From: Zygaena filipendulae
Lineage: Eukaryota; Arthropoda; Insecta; Lepidoptera; Zygaenidae
Assembly (NCBI GenBank): GCA_907165275.2
Contig: OU015670.1
Coordinates: 27,501-91,500 of the forward strand
Length of the DNA: 64,000 bases
Reading direction: 5' to 3'
Within the stretch, counting starts at the first letter, position 1, and each line of letters starts with the position of its first letter. The position numbers and the translations under genes were made by a program. This document shows, piece by piece, positions 1 to 12,601 of this stretch. Below the pieces are notes generated by a model. It was not told the DNA's origin. It did no database searches and saw only the letters and a list, made by a program, of their open reading frames with translations.

Positions 1-703
1 GTGTTTCGCGCTCCGTCGACTGTCTCGCGTCGTGCCGCCGAATGCGGCACGGTCTTGCTACTTCGCCACCGTGCACTCACTCCTTCAATACGGCGCCGAG
101 CTGTGGGGGCGTGCCGCCGACTGGGAGCGCGCCTTCAGAATGCAAAAAAAGGCCGTCCGAGCGATACTGCGCCTGGCGCCTGATGAGTCAGCGAGACCGC
201 ATTTCAGTAAGTTGGGAATCATGACTCTGCCATGTATTGTCATTTACCAGACGGCCCTATATGTGCGCCTGCACTTGAACGCGTACGAGAGCAAGCCGGA
301 GGGCACTCGCCGAGCGGGCACGATTGTGCCGGTCCGGCACCGACTGGAGAAGTCCGCTAGGTCGGTACACGTGATGGGACCTACAGTTTACAATAAACTA
401 CCGAAGGATATCCGGGACACTACATACCTAAAACTGTTTAAGCCCAAACTGAAGCGCTGGTTGATCGCGCAGGCGTTCTACAGTTATAATGAATTTGTTG
501 CCTACAAGAGTGTAGATAATAATGGTCCAATTTAATTTATTTTATTCTTAATTAATATAGATATTTATTTAATCCTGATGTTGACCTATGAACTTGTTTA
601 GTTTAAATGTTTAGTGCAATTATTTAATCATATTTGATTAATTTAATTCTAATTTGACTTATAATTAACATTATGAATAAAAATCTGAATCTGAATCTGA
701 TGA
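1..703 (+). mobile_element. 3' end of a Jockey-like non-LTR retrotransposon
   Basis: An open frame at 32-535 (167 codons) reads like the C-terminal end of a Jockey-type LINE reverse-transcriptase protein. Seen motifs include HSLLQYGAELWG, followed later by YNKLPKDIRD and a basic tail. About 170 bp of AT-rich 3' UTR follow. The element ends in a short tandem tail of AATCTG units at about 681-700, directly joined to array unit 1. The 5' part lies outside the window. Other array junctions carry different sequence upstream of the same point, so this LINE probably inserted into unit 1 or at its edge. The family is inferred from protein pattern only. Confidence 0.8.
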
Positions 704-990
704 AAATGCTGCGATGGGCGAGTGGCGTTACTAGACTTGATAAAGTTCAAACCAAACAAATACGAAGAACCTTCAAAGTAGCCGAGATACAACAAAAAAT
801 GCAAGAAAATCGTCTGCGTTGGTTTGGGCAAGTAATACGCAGAGATGAGAAAAATATGACCAAATTATTGGCCATAAAGGAAGGCAAAAGAGAAAGAGGC
901 CGAACCATCCAAAATGACCTGCCGACGATGGGCTTGATACCGGAAGTGACGCAGATTGATTGCTATTGTTAGCGCATTGTGGTTACAGTG
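701..990 (+). pseudogene. RTE/craft-like LINE pol C-terminal remnant, unit 1
   Basis: The frame at 673-972 contains the pattern LRWASGVTRLDKVQ, then KMQENRLRWFGQVIRRDE and a basic KRERGR stretch. This matches the C-terminal end of lepidopteran RTE-like LINE polymerases. It has no catalytic core and is a short decayed piece. The same remnant opens units 2 (6100-6400), 3 (17195-17500) and 4 (37985-38280). It therefore predates the tandem duplication and marks the unit start. Confidence 0.7.
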
Positions 991-1140
991 CGTCGGGACC
1001 AGGTAGAAGGCAGGTAGACAAGTGATATACAGGTAGGTATAAGTCGTTAGGTTTTAAAACGATCCTTGTGATTGGTCAGAATCATAAATCCTTTGATAAA
1101 TTTTGCTAATAATTTCCAATTGTTGAATGCATGAAGTGCC

Positions 1141-1260
1141 TAACGAGTAAGGAAAGTTGGCTCATTCGTCACCTAGCGTAAACGCAAGCAGGACGTGCTG
1201 CTAGTTCAGTTTATTGAATGTTATAGAAGTGAACATTAATTAATTTAATTAATATAGACC
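1141..1260 (+). promoter_or_regulatory. Conserved upstream region with initiator-like site
   Basis: This block is nearly unchanged in all four units and is recognisable in a diverged copy at 41950-42060. It holds an arthropod initiator-like TTCAGTTT at 1205-1212 (also 6680, 17781 and 38558), about 230 bp before the start codon. No TATA box is seen at a suitable distance. The assignment as core promoter is inferred from conservation and the initiator match. The transcription start has not been shown. Confidence 0.4.
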
Positions 1261-1434
1261 AGTACGCAAAGAAAAATAACCAACCTACAGTTTCTATTTT
1301 GAATATTTTAAAAAAATAATCTAAAAATTTGTCTATTTCATTTAAACCATTCTGTGAAAATCTCTCCAAAATAATAAAAATAACTAGCTTAGACGTGGAT
1401 TACGACTTCGTTTTATCTATTCGAGAACATAAGG

Positions 1435-2791
1435 ATGCCTAGTGTGAAATCTAGCATGAGTCCCTCGTCTCGCTTCGCACCCTACGAGGAGCGGGTGGGA
1501 GGCGAAGCGACGCGCCCACCCTCCACGGAGCCCGAACCCGACGCAAACGCGGCATTGGACTTCTACTGGGAAGGTCCAGTCGTTGAAGAAGTTGTGGTTG
1601 AAGAAGGTCAAGTAGAACACGACGCCTTTGACTACCAGCTCGACCTGCCTCCGCTATTCAAAGGTAAGTATATTAAATACTAACTACTCGTACCAGCTAA
1701 ATAAACTAGAAGAATGTGATGAAGATAGAGGCTAGTGCAAATCGCGACTTAAAATCATAATTCTAAGAAATCTCGTCGAAAAAATATCGACGGGAGTAAA
1801 AATTCCCCGTGGAGTCCACCGGGGGATCTAGCCAGGGGGTCCACGGGTCGTGCGTCATAATATGTAAGTGATATTATGACGTCGGATATTGATATTCAAA
1901 AATACTGTTAGAATTTCAGTTATACTTAAATGTAGATTGTAGATGTTCCGAAAATTAAATTCCTTATCTTAGCACTTGCTAAATATAATTCTGGGGTTTT
2001 CAAATAACTTCTTTACACGCATATGCTTCATGAATGCACAATAAATGACTGGTTATCACCCACAGAAATATCGCCACGGAGTGATCGGGAAGTCGCTGAC
2101 AGCCCCAGCAGTTCAACGGAAAGCGCGGGCTCAATAGACCAAAACGATCTGGACAACCCTCTGGATGAGCCTGCGCTTGAAGACGAGGAAGTCGTGGAAG
2201 TGGACGGCGAGTTCGAAATGTACTTCGACGTTTCAGACGACGAGGACTACATTTACGACGGTCCAGGTGAGCAAGAGACTCCAACTGTGCTACTATTTCT
2301 AAGTTATCTGTGGAGGAATAACGCTATATCTACCAACCTGGTGAAGCGCGTGAACGTATACAATAAACATCAACGTTCTCAGAGAGACGAACACATTTAG
2401 ACCGATGACACCCGAGCAAGTTGTGCAACTATTAGATCACAACTTCGTCATAATATAATTACCACAGGAATAATTTTAAAGTCACTTATTTTCCGAATGC
2501 CGCAGCTCTGTCACTAAAATTAATTTCCTCGTTCAACAATTATAATTTCAGTTCAGTAATGTGCGTAGCAAAATCCAGCTTAAAGTAGAAATCGTTTGAC
2601 AGTTTTGTAACAGCTGTGGACAAATTAAAATGAGTGAACATTCCACAGGAGCTCCTCAGTCACCACCACCTCCACTGATGTACTTCGGGCGCGAGGAGTG
2701 CGAGGAGGAGGGCAGCCCTGACGTGGGCGCCACCACGACGACCGCGCGTGAGGCGCTGCGCCGGGTGACGCGCCGGCTGGTGTTCCACTGA
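1435..2791 (+). CDS. Acidic 190-residue protein of unknown function, array copy 1
   Basis: Three exons are seen: 1435-1663, 2066-2266 and 2649-2791. All junctions are GT-AG and both introns are phase 1 (402 and 382 nt). The joined frame is 573 nt including TGA. Exon 1 (residues 1-77) starts MPSVKSSMSPSS, is proline-rich, then acidic with EEVVVEEGQVEH. Exon 2 (77-144) has a serine patch and a strongly acidic stretch around EDEEVVEVDGEFE and DVSDDEDYIYD. Exon 3 (144-190) has SPPPPLMYFG and a basic end REALRRVTRRLVFH. There is no signal peptide, membrane segment or fold I recognise. An acidic body with a basic tail would suit a nuclear or regulatory protein, but that is a guess. AATAAA sites follow at 2961 and 3046. 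Exon and splice conservation over four copies is the main support for coding. Confidence 0.75.
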
Positions 2792-3045
2792 CGGTTTCTA
2801 CCGCCACCCGACATGGCGTCGTTGGTGGGCACCTGCCGTTTTAAAAACTAATGATACATCCCGATCGAACTTGACTGCCAACCTAAAGGAAGTTGGCGCG
2901 TTAGTTTATAGTTTTCCTAAGTTTTTTGTAAATATTCCTTTGCATATATATTTTATGAAAAATAAATGAGATAAAATTAGCTTAGCTTCTAGCAATAAGG
3001 TCATGGAATTAATTTATATTTAATATTGTAAAAAATCTTTGGTGC

Positions 3046-3051
3046 AATAAA
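3046..3051 (+). promoter_or_regulatory. Poly(A) signal of array gene copy 1
   Basis: AATAAA lies 255 nt after the stop codon, and a nearer AATAAA lies at 2961-2966. Both are kept in copies 2 (8420, 8505) and 3 (25095, 25180). Copy 4 keeps only the nearer one, at 40292, because the array is broken just after it. Confidence 0.5.
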
Positions 3052-3269
3052 GCATATTGTATTATATTTTGTGCAATAAACTGTCTAGTATTTTTCTTTT
3101 TATTCTAGTGCGGTTCCTATTCTGCTTTATAATAGTTTTTCCTTACACATACCTATGTCTCCCAGAGGGATTCACAGAGCCTATACATGTCCACGATCAT
3201 AATACTACATGTCCATCAGTGATGTTTCCTCCGAGCTAGCGATTACCCCTACGTCCACTAAAACTATTC

Positions 3270-3990
3270 AAACAAATATTTCACTGACAAAAAGCTACAT
3301 CGTCGTACGATTGGCAACCCTGTATTTCACCACAAACGCTGGTAGTCTTCAACAGTTTATAGAACCTACTAACTTTAACTGTTTTCATTTGTCGCCGCAA
3401 AAAACTTACATAACATCATTTTAATATCAAAATGGTAGCTATCAAGATAATTTTAACTGTGAATTTATTTTCAAATCCAATCAAATATTTATTGCGACCA
3501 AGTGTACATTTCAGATGTTACATAGATTTTGTATACGCTTTTACAACAAACTCTCAAACGATGTAGTTAATTTGTCCATTAATAAATTCAAGACCCTTAC
3601 TAAACAAAGATTATGCGATAAAGCATATTATAGTGTAGTAGACTATTTAAGTGAAACAGACGTTTAGGAATGAATTGTTCTACTGAATTACCATTTTTTG
3701 TTCTCCTAGTTTATAAGTACGATCGTTAAAAGGCAGCTACTGAGTTTCTTGCACGTTTCTTGTCAGTTCTTCTCAGCAGAGGACGTATTCCGAACTGACG
3801 GTAATTAAAATTCCAAGAACCTGCTGACGATTATAAGTGATTGTAACAACCAATCCAAAGTAATAAAAGGCTTTTGAATTTTGTGCTCAAAGCTTAGTGA
3901 TCCTTTTCGGGTGCGGCAATAATTCGGAGCATATACTTATTTACATATTTCTTATTACCAGCTAATCTATTTCTTATTAACAGTTTTGTT
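3270..3990 (+). pseudogene. Jockey-like LINE 3' remnant in unit 1
   Basis: Around 3520-3667 the translation reads like the end of a Jockey-type LINE protein, with IRFYNKLSNDVV, SINKFKTLTKQRLC and a tail ending YLSETDV before a stop. A 3' UTR-like segment runs to about 3880. The upstream frame is broken in this unit but open for 146 codons in unit 3 (25337-25777). It is an old insertion shared by units 1-3, so it came before the duplication. It has no catalytic domain. Confidence 0.65.
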
Positions 3991-4778
3991 GACTCAACTG
4001 TTGTTATCATTAACATAATGATCATTAACGTTACACCATATTTGCCCCAAGCTAATTAATCCGGATTTCATGTACAAATCCTATCGTAAATAGTATTTTA
4101 TTTAATGACAAAGTTACTTCTGACTATAAATACTAGGAGAGTTATGAGAATTTTATTTACAGATTTTTTCTTTGAAAAGGTTTAAAAACCCAAATTATTC
4201 TTTAAAATATTAGTCAAATGATTTTAGAAATAACTGTAATTGTACTTTTAAATAGTAGCTGCACAGATAATATAATACTATGTAGCTGTCTCTTATAACG
4301 TTTTTAAGCATTTGCGATACTTAGGTACTATTGGCTGGTGCACAGCCAAGATTATAAAATACGATATACTTAATATTTTTTCTTTGATTTTCAAGTGATA
4401 CCTGTTTGTAGACCCGATTTTTTAAGGACAAACAAATATGATAATGGTAAAACTGTCTCGTAGGAGTGTCTTGAGCGTCTGGACACGCATTTCAAATTGT
4501 GGAACATTTAGTCAACCGGAAAATCCACAATAACAACTTTAACCAAAATATGACAGTTAAATTGACTACCATGTACATACACAAACACAAGACCGCTCGA
4601 TACAAAGGTTGCTTCAAATATAATGCTGCAAGAAAAAGTTGAGTCACGGGGCACTCAAAACTAAATTAAAACAAATTCTGTTGCTGCGTAATATTAAAAT
4701 ATTTGAAGCAAAATTTAAGATCAAAATAAATAATTACCTACTATAAGATCAAATATACCTACTCTTACACAGATAGAT

Positions 4779-4818
4779 ACACACACACACACACACACAA
4801 CACACGCGCACACACACG
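4779..4818. repeat. CA microsatellite, unit 1
   Basis: A run of about 40 bases of interrupted CA dinucleotides. The matching sites in unit 2 (15831-15863) and unit 3 (30351-30388) differ in length and interruptions. Confidence 0.85.
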
Positions 4819-5262
4819 TGGTAATTTTTAATTTATTCTAAGATAACCTGCAATCTCATTTTTTTCTTTTTTCTCTGCAAAACATTTTAGTCTGAGCAAT
4901 CGGAATGTAACTATTTTAAATGTAGATAGAGCGTGGTATGCTCTCACGGAAAAAAGTATCACGTTTGATTTTTTTACATTCAATCAAAGTCCGTTGCATA
5001 AAAACCGCACTTAACTGAATAGTTTTGATATTATCTCGAAAACTATTTTATCTAGATAAAAAGTTTCCTTTGTTACACGAGGATACTGAGGCTTTCTAAC
5101 GGTTAAATAGGGGGGTACTTGCATGAATTTTTTTTTTCAGTCTATTTTTAAGATATGCGGCCTACTTAAACAAAGCAAGAAAAAGAAAAAAATATATGCA
5201 TAATTTAATTAAATAGAGCGTTTCAGAGTTCCTACTTTAGACCTTACCGCCGAAACGCGGAA

Positions 5263-5533
5263 TGACGTCACTAGTTCAAAATTACGCCTTATTAATCTGT
5301 GATAGAAATGTCACTGTCGTATTGACAGGGTCATGTGACACTGACAGACAGATAACTTCAATATCCAAAAGCGTAATTAAGGTTGAACTGGGTCGAGTTA
5401 CTTCCAAAAGTTCCAGGAAAGAATCGAAATGCATCTTAGCGATGCACTTAGTTTCTTTTGCCTTCTCTGAAAGAGGAAAATGTTACCTAAAAAAATAAAG
5501 GTGACGTCATGTGTCAAGCCTGGCTGTGATTGG
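5263..5533. promoter_or_regulatory. Paired CRE-like sites and inverted CCAAT box
   Basis: Two perfect TGACGTCA octamers lie at 5263-5270 and 5502-5509. An inverted CCAAT (ATTGG) is at 5529-5533, next to GTTGCAAC. Unit 3 keeps both octamers (near 30834 and 31072). Unit 2 keeps the second, but the first is altered to TAACGTCA. The block lies 1.4 kb or more upstream of the next unit's gene. A distal regulatory role is possible, but so is origin from an old repeat. Confidence 0.3.
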
Positions 5534-6059
5534 TGTTTCGTTGCAACGTTCCGTTTCACAAAATTAAAAGTTGAATATTTTGGAAATTATTGATAATTTT
5601 TTGGTAAATCTTTCACGTAACGCTTTTCTAAGGTTCTATTTTTGAAATATTGACACAATTTATTATAATAAATTTCTGGTTTAAGAATCTTTATTATCCT
5701 CAAAAGATTAATATAATCACTTACATGAGAATATACGAACATAATTATAACAAAAAATAGTGAGCGGTAGGTAGAATACTTACAATAACTTATTAAGTAG
5801 GTAGGCACGAGTACCTATCCATAATAAATTTCATGCAAGTACCCTATTGTTTTACCAGAGACTATCCCTTAAAACGTAAAGTCGGCAAACAAGTTTCACT
5901 CTTTTTATTAGTGTAATTATTAATTTTAAACCTTCCTGCGCTAAATCAGGGCTATTGTGTAAGACATAATATGACACATTCTCTACGTAATTTGTTGAAA
6001 TGAACCACGTACTTTGGGCACGTTGGGAAAATAATTAATTTTGTAGGCGCGCTATTGTA

Positions 6060-6400
6060 ATGCAGCGGGTCCCAGTGCTGGGGAATAAGGAAATGCGAAG
6101 AGCAAAGAATACAATATGTCATGGAGATGAAAATGCTGCGATGGGCGAGTGGCGTTACTAGACTTGATAAAGTTCAAACTAAACACACACGAGGAACCTT
6201 CAAAGTAGCCGAGATACAACAAAAAATGCAAGAAAATCGTCTGCGTTGGTTTGGGCAAGTAATGCGCAGAGATGAGAAAAATATGACCAGACATTATTGG
6301 CCATTAAGGAAGGCAAAAGAGGAAGAGGCTGAACCATCCAAAATGAAATGACGCAGAATTGCCAAAAGTAGCGTAAAAGTATCAGGAGGGCTAACCCCAA
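6060..6400 (+). pseudogene. RTE/craft-like LINE pol remnant, unit 2
   Basis: The 76-codon frame at 6121-6351 repeats the LRWASGVTRLDK and RLRWFGQVMRRDE patterns of the unit 1 remnant. It ends in KAKEEEAEPSK after a deletion that unit 4 shares. It is a decayed LINE fragment with no active site. Confidence 0.65.
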
Positions 6401-6907
6401 AACAGGAAACAAGCCATGGGATTGATTGCTATTGTTAGCGCATTGTGGTCACAGTGCGTCGAGACCAGGTAGAAGGTTTGCCTAACAGGTAGACAAGTGA
6501 TATGCAGGTAGGTAGGTATAAGTCGTTAGGTTTTAAACCGACCCTTGTGATTGGTCAGAATCATAAATCCTTTGATAAATTTTGCTAATAATTTCCAATT
6601 GTTGAATGCAATGCCTAACGAGTAAGGAAAGTTAGCTCATTCGTCACCTAGCGTAAACGCAAGCAGGACGTGCTGCTAGTTCAGTTTATTGAATGTTATA
6701 GAAGTGAACAATAATTAATTTAATTAAAATAGACTACTACGCAAAGAAAAATAACCAACCTTTAGTTTCTATTTTGAATATTAAAAAAAAAATCTCAAAA
6801 TTTGCCTATTTCATTTAAACCATTCTGTGAAAATCTCTCCAAAATAATAAAAATAACTAGCTTAGACGTGGATTACGACTTCGTTTTATCTATTCGAGAA
6901 CATAAGG

Positions 6908-8250
6908 ATGCCTAGTGTGAAATCTAGCATGAGTCCCTCGTCTCGCTTCGCACCCTACGAGGAGCGGGTGGGAGGCGAAGCGCCGCGCCCACCCTCCACG
7001 GAGCCCGAACCCGACGCAAACGCGGCATTGGACTTCTACTGGGAAGGTCCAGTCGTTGAAGAAGTTGTGGTTGAAGAAGGTCAAGTAGAACACGACGCCT
7101 TTGACTACCAGCTCGACCTGCCTCCGCTATTCAAAGGTAAGCATACTAACTACCAGCTAAATAAACTAGAAGAATGTGATGAAGATAGAGGCTAGTGCAA
7201 ATCGCGACTTAAAATCATAATTCTAAGAAATCTCGTCGAAAAAATATCGACGGGAGAAAAAATTCCCCGTGGAGTCCACCGGGGGATCTAGCCAGGGGTC
7301 CACGGGTCGTGCGTCATAATATGTAAGTGATATTATGACGTCGGATATTGATATTCAAAAATACTGTTAGAATTTCAGTTATACTTAAATGTAGATTGAA
7401 GATGTTCCGAAAATTAAATTCCTTATCTTAACACTTCCTAAATATAATTCTGGGGTTTTCAAATAACTTCTTTACACGCATATTCTTCATGAATGCACAA
7501 TAAATGACTGGTTATCATCCACAGAAATATCGCCACGGAGTGATCGGGAAGTCGCTGACAGCCCCAGCAGTTCAACGGAAAGCGCGGGCTCAATAGACCA
7601 AAACGATCTGGACAACCCCCTGGATGAGCCTGCGCTCGAAGACGAGGAAGTCGTGGAAGTGGACGGCGAGTTCGAAATGTACTTCGACGTTTCAGACGAC
7701 GAGGACTACATTTACGACGGTCCAGGTGAGCAAGAGACTCCAACTGTGTTACTATTTCTAAGTTATCTGTGGAGGAATAACGCTATATCTACCAACCTGG
7801 TGAAGCACGTGAACGTATACAATAAACATCAACGTTCTCAGAGAGACGAACACATTTAGACCGATGACACCCGAGCAAGTTGTGCAATTATTAGATCACA
7901 ACTTCGTCATAATATAATTACCACAGGAATAATTTTAAAGTCACTTATTTTCCGAATGCCGCAGCTCTGTCACTAAAATTAATTTCCTCGTTCAACAATT
8001 ATAATTTCAGTTCAGTAATGTGCGTAGCAAAATCCAGCTTAAAGTAGAAATCGTTTGACATTTTTGTAACAGCTGTGGACAAATTAAAATGAGTGAACGT
8101 TCCACAGGAGCTCCTCAGTCACCACCACCTCCACTGATGTACTTCGGGCGCGAGGAGTGCGAGGAGGAGGGCAGCCCTGACGTGGGCGCCACCACGACGA
8201 CCACGCGTGAGGCGCTGCGCCGGGTGACGCGCCGGCTGGTGTTCCACTGA
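6908..8250 (+). CDS. Acidic 190-residue protein of unknown function, array copy 2
   Basis: Exons are 6908-7136, 7525-7725 and 8108-8250. Exon lengths (229, 201 and 143 nt) and phases are identical to copy 1, and all junctions are GT-AG. The start is the ATG before PSVKSSMSPSS. Compared with copy 1, exon 1 reads GEAPRPPS instead of GEATRPPS, and exon 3 has one extra T in the threonine run (ATTTTTRE in place of ATTTTARE). The exon 2 DNA matches copy 3 rather than copies 1 and 4. Frame and splice sites are intact. AATAAA sites lie at 8420 and 8505, just before the LTR insertion at 8732. Function is unknown. Confidence 0.75.
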
Positions 8251-8731
8251 CGGCTTCTACCGCCACCCGACATGGCGTCGTTGGTGCCCACCTGCCGTTT
8301 TAAAAACTAATGATACATCCCGATCGAACTTGACTGCCGACCTAAAGGAAGTTAGCGCGTTAGTTTATAGTTTTCCTAAGTTTTTTGTAAATATTCCTTT
8401 GCATGTATATTTTATGAAAAATAAATGAGATAAAATTAGCTTAGCTTCTAGCAATAAGGTCATGGAATTAATTTATATTTAATATTGTAAAAAATCTTTG
8501 GTGCAATAAAGCATATTGTATTATATTTTGTGCAATAAACTGTCTAGTATTGTTCTTTTTATTCTAGTGCGGTTCCTATTCTGCTTTATAATAGTTTTTC
8601 CTTACACATACCTATGTCTCCCAGAGGGATTCACAGAGCCTATACATGTCCACGATCATAATACTACATGTCCATCAGTGATGTTCCCTCCGAGCTAGCG
8701 ATTACCCCTACGTCCACTAAAACGATTCAAA

Positions 8732-9357
8732 TGTGAATAGTGATTTAGGTATTCTGTACTAATATATTAAAATTGATTAATATTATTATGATTCTTATGC
8801 TATGTATTGTGATTCTTAATTTAAATAATTATACCAATGTTTATTAAAGTGATTTAAATTGCATTTCCATGGCCAATTCATATTTAATAACTGGCAACAT
8901 TGTGAATTCATAGACTGTAGAGTAAATAAAATGTTATTTGAGATAGCGGGAAAAACGCGCGGGAGAACATGTTTACATAAATTGGCAGCAACAAAGGATC
9001 GGATCAGTGGTGCTGGTGATTTCATAGATGGAAGACATCATAACATCGAAAGTTAAGTATTGGTAGACAGTTTTGGCTCTATTTAATGCTTGTAATAATA
9101 ATTGTGATTACTGTATTGTTCTTATAAAATATACTGTTCAAGCTTAACTTTAGCTTCAGAGATTTGATTACTTTGTGCGTAACATGTTTTGAGATTCCTA
9201 TTGCTTATCTATACTGGCTTTGATTATTATAGAATTTGATACAAATTATATCAAAGAGTTTTTATTATAATTGGTAATACAGACACAAAGGAATAGTTTT
9301 GTTAAAATCAGGTTGTTTTATTTACTAGGTATCCTTACTAATGCTAATAAATTAACA
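8732..9357 (+). repeat. 5' LTR of LARD-like copy 1
   Basis: 626 bp, TG...CA ends, matching 13774-14399 without a difference that I found. Short open frames inside it (8859-9056 and the antisense 8816-9025) are repeated in the other LTR and do not look like genes. Confidence 0.9.
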
Positions 9358-11619
9358 TTTCAGAAGTGGGATTATTAAGGATTCAAGCAGCCAAAGCATT
9401 CTCGGAGTCCTGTTAAACGAAACGACGGTCATGGAGCACTTCCAGATCCTGGGCGCCATGGCGGCCTAGAGATACGCCTTCTCCACGGGCCGTGAGAAAT
9501 AAAGAATCTTCACAACTGGATGATACTGGTAGGATCGCTCCATATTATAGTAACGTCTTGGTTAAACCCGTATTTTTCCCGAATTCGATTTTGAGAAATC
9601 GGAATTGCCGGTATTACAATGGCTTTATAAAATCTTGATAAAATCGAACATCTAAGGGCAATACATGGTTGGAACGATGATGGAAAAGTTATTATGTGCA
9701 GTCACGTTTGACTGGATTGGCTAAGTTGTGGCACAAGACTTTGCGTTCTTATGAATTTACATGGCATAAATAGAAACAAAAGATTTTAGAGGCATTCCCT
9801 GACAATATCGATTACACGGGTTAATTTAGATACTCGAGATTGCTCGCTAAAACTTGTCTTATTGCTTCCATCAGATATTTTTGTAAAAGGTTTTGGAGGT
9901 AGTCCAATAAAAGTATGAAGGTCAGGTGTTGATAGAATTCGTAGTAAATGGGTTTGAAGTCCTGGAGATTTTTTTCTTATAGGAATATATCAATGCTTAT
10001 AAGTCTAAAAATGTGTGATTATGCGCGGGTATTCAATTACAGCATTTCTTCTTTAGTGCGCTTAGTAGCGGAGTATACTCGTGGTTATTGTGGTAGCGGT
10101 AAGTCTTTCTTAATAATTTGTAGTGGAATTACACAATATTTAACTTGATGTTAATTAATGCAGTAGTAACTCTATTTAACCATTGAGCTTTTGAAGAAAA
10201 TAGATAGGTAAAGGTACTTTCTGTGAAATTATTCTGTAATCCTCCTGTAATTTAAACAATTTAATTAAACGTAATATGCATTTGTATAACACATTAAAAG
10301 GTTGCGATTCAAGTGTGGTCTCTAAGTTAGTTTTCAAATTCGAATCTTGTTTAAAACAATAGTCACAGTTTTCCTTTTTGATTATATGCCAACATTCATT
10401 AATAATACTTAAATAGATACGTACAGAGAACAAAATCAGTTTTAGAGTATTATCATAATTTACCTTCAACAATAAGTAATATTTTACTGCTAGGTGCCTA
10501 CTATCCCCCGCGATTCAACCCGCGAAATTCCTTTACATCCGGATAAAATGTACCTACCTTATTGCCTATTTCACTTTTATCCATACCTAACCTATTAAAA
10601 TATCTGTTTCCCCGCTGATTTCTCAGCGTGAATTTTGATATTTCGGCAGGAATTCTTTGTTTGGAAATGGAAAGTACGTGTCACTCCTGTGCTGTGTCAG
10701 TATCTTTTAAAAAGGAATTTTAGGAATCTGTTCAGTAGTATCAGAGACTACCCACTACATCCAAACTTACAAAGTTTGCAAACTTATATAACGTTACCTC
10801 CGTATATTATCTAATAGGCGCTAATAAGGACATAAGATCCATTTTTGTTTGTTTCCTTGGTTGTTTGTAATGGATAGACTTCTTTCTTTTCTTCAACTAG
10901 AACTTGTCCATAAGGTGTCAAAGCATAGTCAGATTACATACAATTGTTCTAAATAGACTCTGAGACCGATACAATCTCGACAGACGAGTCAGGTGGATAG
11001 CATAGAAGAATTTATAGTTAATTTTGGGTTTGGTGCGCTTGCGATCTCCCGGTACGTTTCTGATCGTTTGGCGGTTGGGAAGCAGTCCCTTATTCATACT
11101 TTTTAAAAAAATTAATGTATGTGTTGTGTCAAATAAAGTTCTTTCAATGTCAATTTAATCTAGGTACTTGAGGGAAAAGGAATTTACTCTACCAATTGTG
11201 TAAGGAATAACTAGCTGGTTAACTAGTTAAAGCGATTTTGATTATTGGATTTAATTACTAATGGATTAGGTACAAAAATTAAATACTGGAATATATGGTC
11301 ATGTACCTGATGTACCTATACTAAAGTAATGGTTAAAAGTGGTTGATAATCTAAGTGATGAATGGTATAAAAGTAATAAATGGAATAATTAAATGGATCT
11401 CTGGTATTAATGAATAAATTGAACTAAATGAATAAAATATTGGTAAAAATGGAATTACTTGAATAATTGGATAAATTGGATAAAAAAAAATATGGTTGAA
11501 AATAAAATGGTTATAAATAATGGAGTAATAATGAATGGTTATAAATTATGGTTGAAAATAATGGAGATAAAGAGTGTGAAATAAATTTATTTATTTATAT
11601 ATTTATTTATTGATTACTA

Positions 11620-11905
11620 GCTGTGCCCCGCGATTTTGCTCGCGTGGATTTCGGAGTTCCCGCAGGAACTAATTTTTGGAAATAAATGTAGCCAAGTTAC
11701 TCCTTATAACATCAGCTAGGAAGCTGTGAAGGGTGGATGTTTTATGGGTGTTGTCATAATAACTGTAATTATGTTCAAAGAGTCATATTATGGACCAAAT
11801 TTGAATAAATGATTTGACTTTGACGATTTGCCAGTGAAAGTCCAGTTAAAATCGATCCAGCCGTTTTAGAGATTACCCGGAACAGACAGACATATAAGTA
11901 GGTGC
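11620..11905 (+). repeat. CGCGG-rich interspersed repeat inside LARD copy 1
   Basis: The segment starts with agctgtgccccgcgat and continues with a GGAGTTCCCGC-like motif. It belongs to the same dispersed family seen at 46300, 52070 and 52500. It also occurs at the matching place in copy 2 (about 33950-34240), so it was part of the element before both insertions. Confidence 0.65.
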
Positions 11906-12601
11906 CATATTATAATTATACTTATTTTCATATTATGCATTTATTAAAAAGCTGTTAATTCTGAGTTACAAACAGACACATAAATTTTATTTATAATTAT
12001 GTATGTATTTTGTTATATTATTATATTTTCCAGTCTGGGCGTGAATATATAATATACTATATCTATAGTGTAATATGGACATATGTAATAATATGTTAGT
12101 GAGTACCTATAGGTATACCAAGTTTGCTTGGTTGCCATGACACAAGCTTACAGCTTAGTGAGGGGTCAAGACGCTTATCTGTGTGTTGTGAAGTGGATTA
12201 TTATTATTATGGGAATTTGGATTTTTGAATTCTTCTCAGCTAGACCGGTATTAATTGGCAACCACGGGCCAAAGCCAAGTGGAGGTTAGTTTAAGTGGAA
12301 GTATTAAGAGTTGTGTAGTCATCAGTTTGGAGGAGTTTGCAGACGATTCGACATGTATTTAGTATTACCGCCTTCTGCATAATAATGTAAGTGTACCTAG
12401 GTAATTGGAGGGTAGCGAAGGGTTGGTGCAGTTGACAAGGGATTTCAGATGGTGGTAGTACAACAGGGATGAAGGTAATATTCTGTAATTTCCACATTTT
12501 TTGCTATTTCGTTTTGAGGTCAGTATATTTTGTAAGCTTTCAGATATTGTGCTCTACAGCCTGTGGGTTGAATTCCCTAGAACGCTGTCAGGTATGTATT
12601 T

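Larger units (their letters stand above)
699..6124 (+). repeat. Array unit 1 (5.4 kb tandem unit)
   Basis: This is the first of four head-to-tail units, about 5426 bp long. Its order is: LINE pol remnant, conserved upstream region, three-exon acidic-protein gene, a Jockey-like remnant, a CA microsatellite, a CRE/CCAAT block, and a spacer ending near 6100. The same order recurs from 6125, 17202 and 38009. With unit-specific transposons removed, units 1-3 measure about 5.41-5.44 kb each. Unit 1 is the only one free of large internal insertions, so it serves as the reference copy. Confidence 0.9.

Noticed and set aside
1417..1620. 67-codon antisense frame repeated at 6890, 17992 and 38768
   Set aside because: It is the shadow of exon 1 of the acidic-protein gene, conserved only because exon 1 is.
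2000..2284. 94-codon antisense frame over exon 2 in units 1-4
   Set aside because: Shadow of exon 2 running into intron sequence; the sense strand has splice sites and phase continuity.
5262..5498. 78-codon frame, nearly repeated at 30831-31061
   Set aside because: Unit 2 has lost the ATG and carries an insertion that breaks the frame. The change pattern looks non-coding, and the start overlaps the CRE site.
8816..9056. Short frames on both strands within the LARD LTR
   Set aside because: Both lie wholly within an LTR, overlap each other, and are broken in copy 2 LTRs by small deletions.
10176..10472. 98-codon minus-strand frame kept in both LARD copies
   Set aside because: The copies are too similar for conservation to mean much, and the AT-rich protein shows no family pattern.
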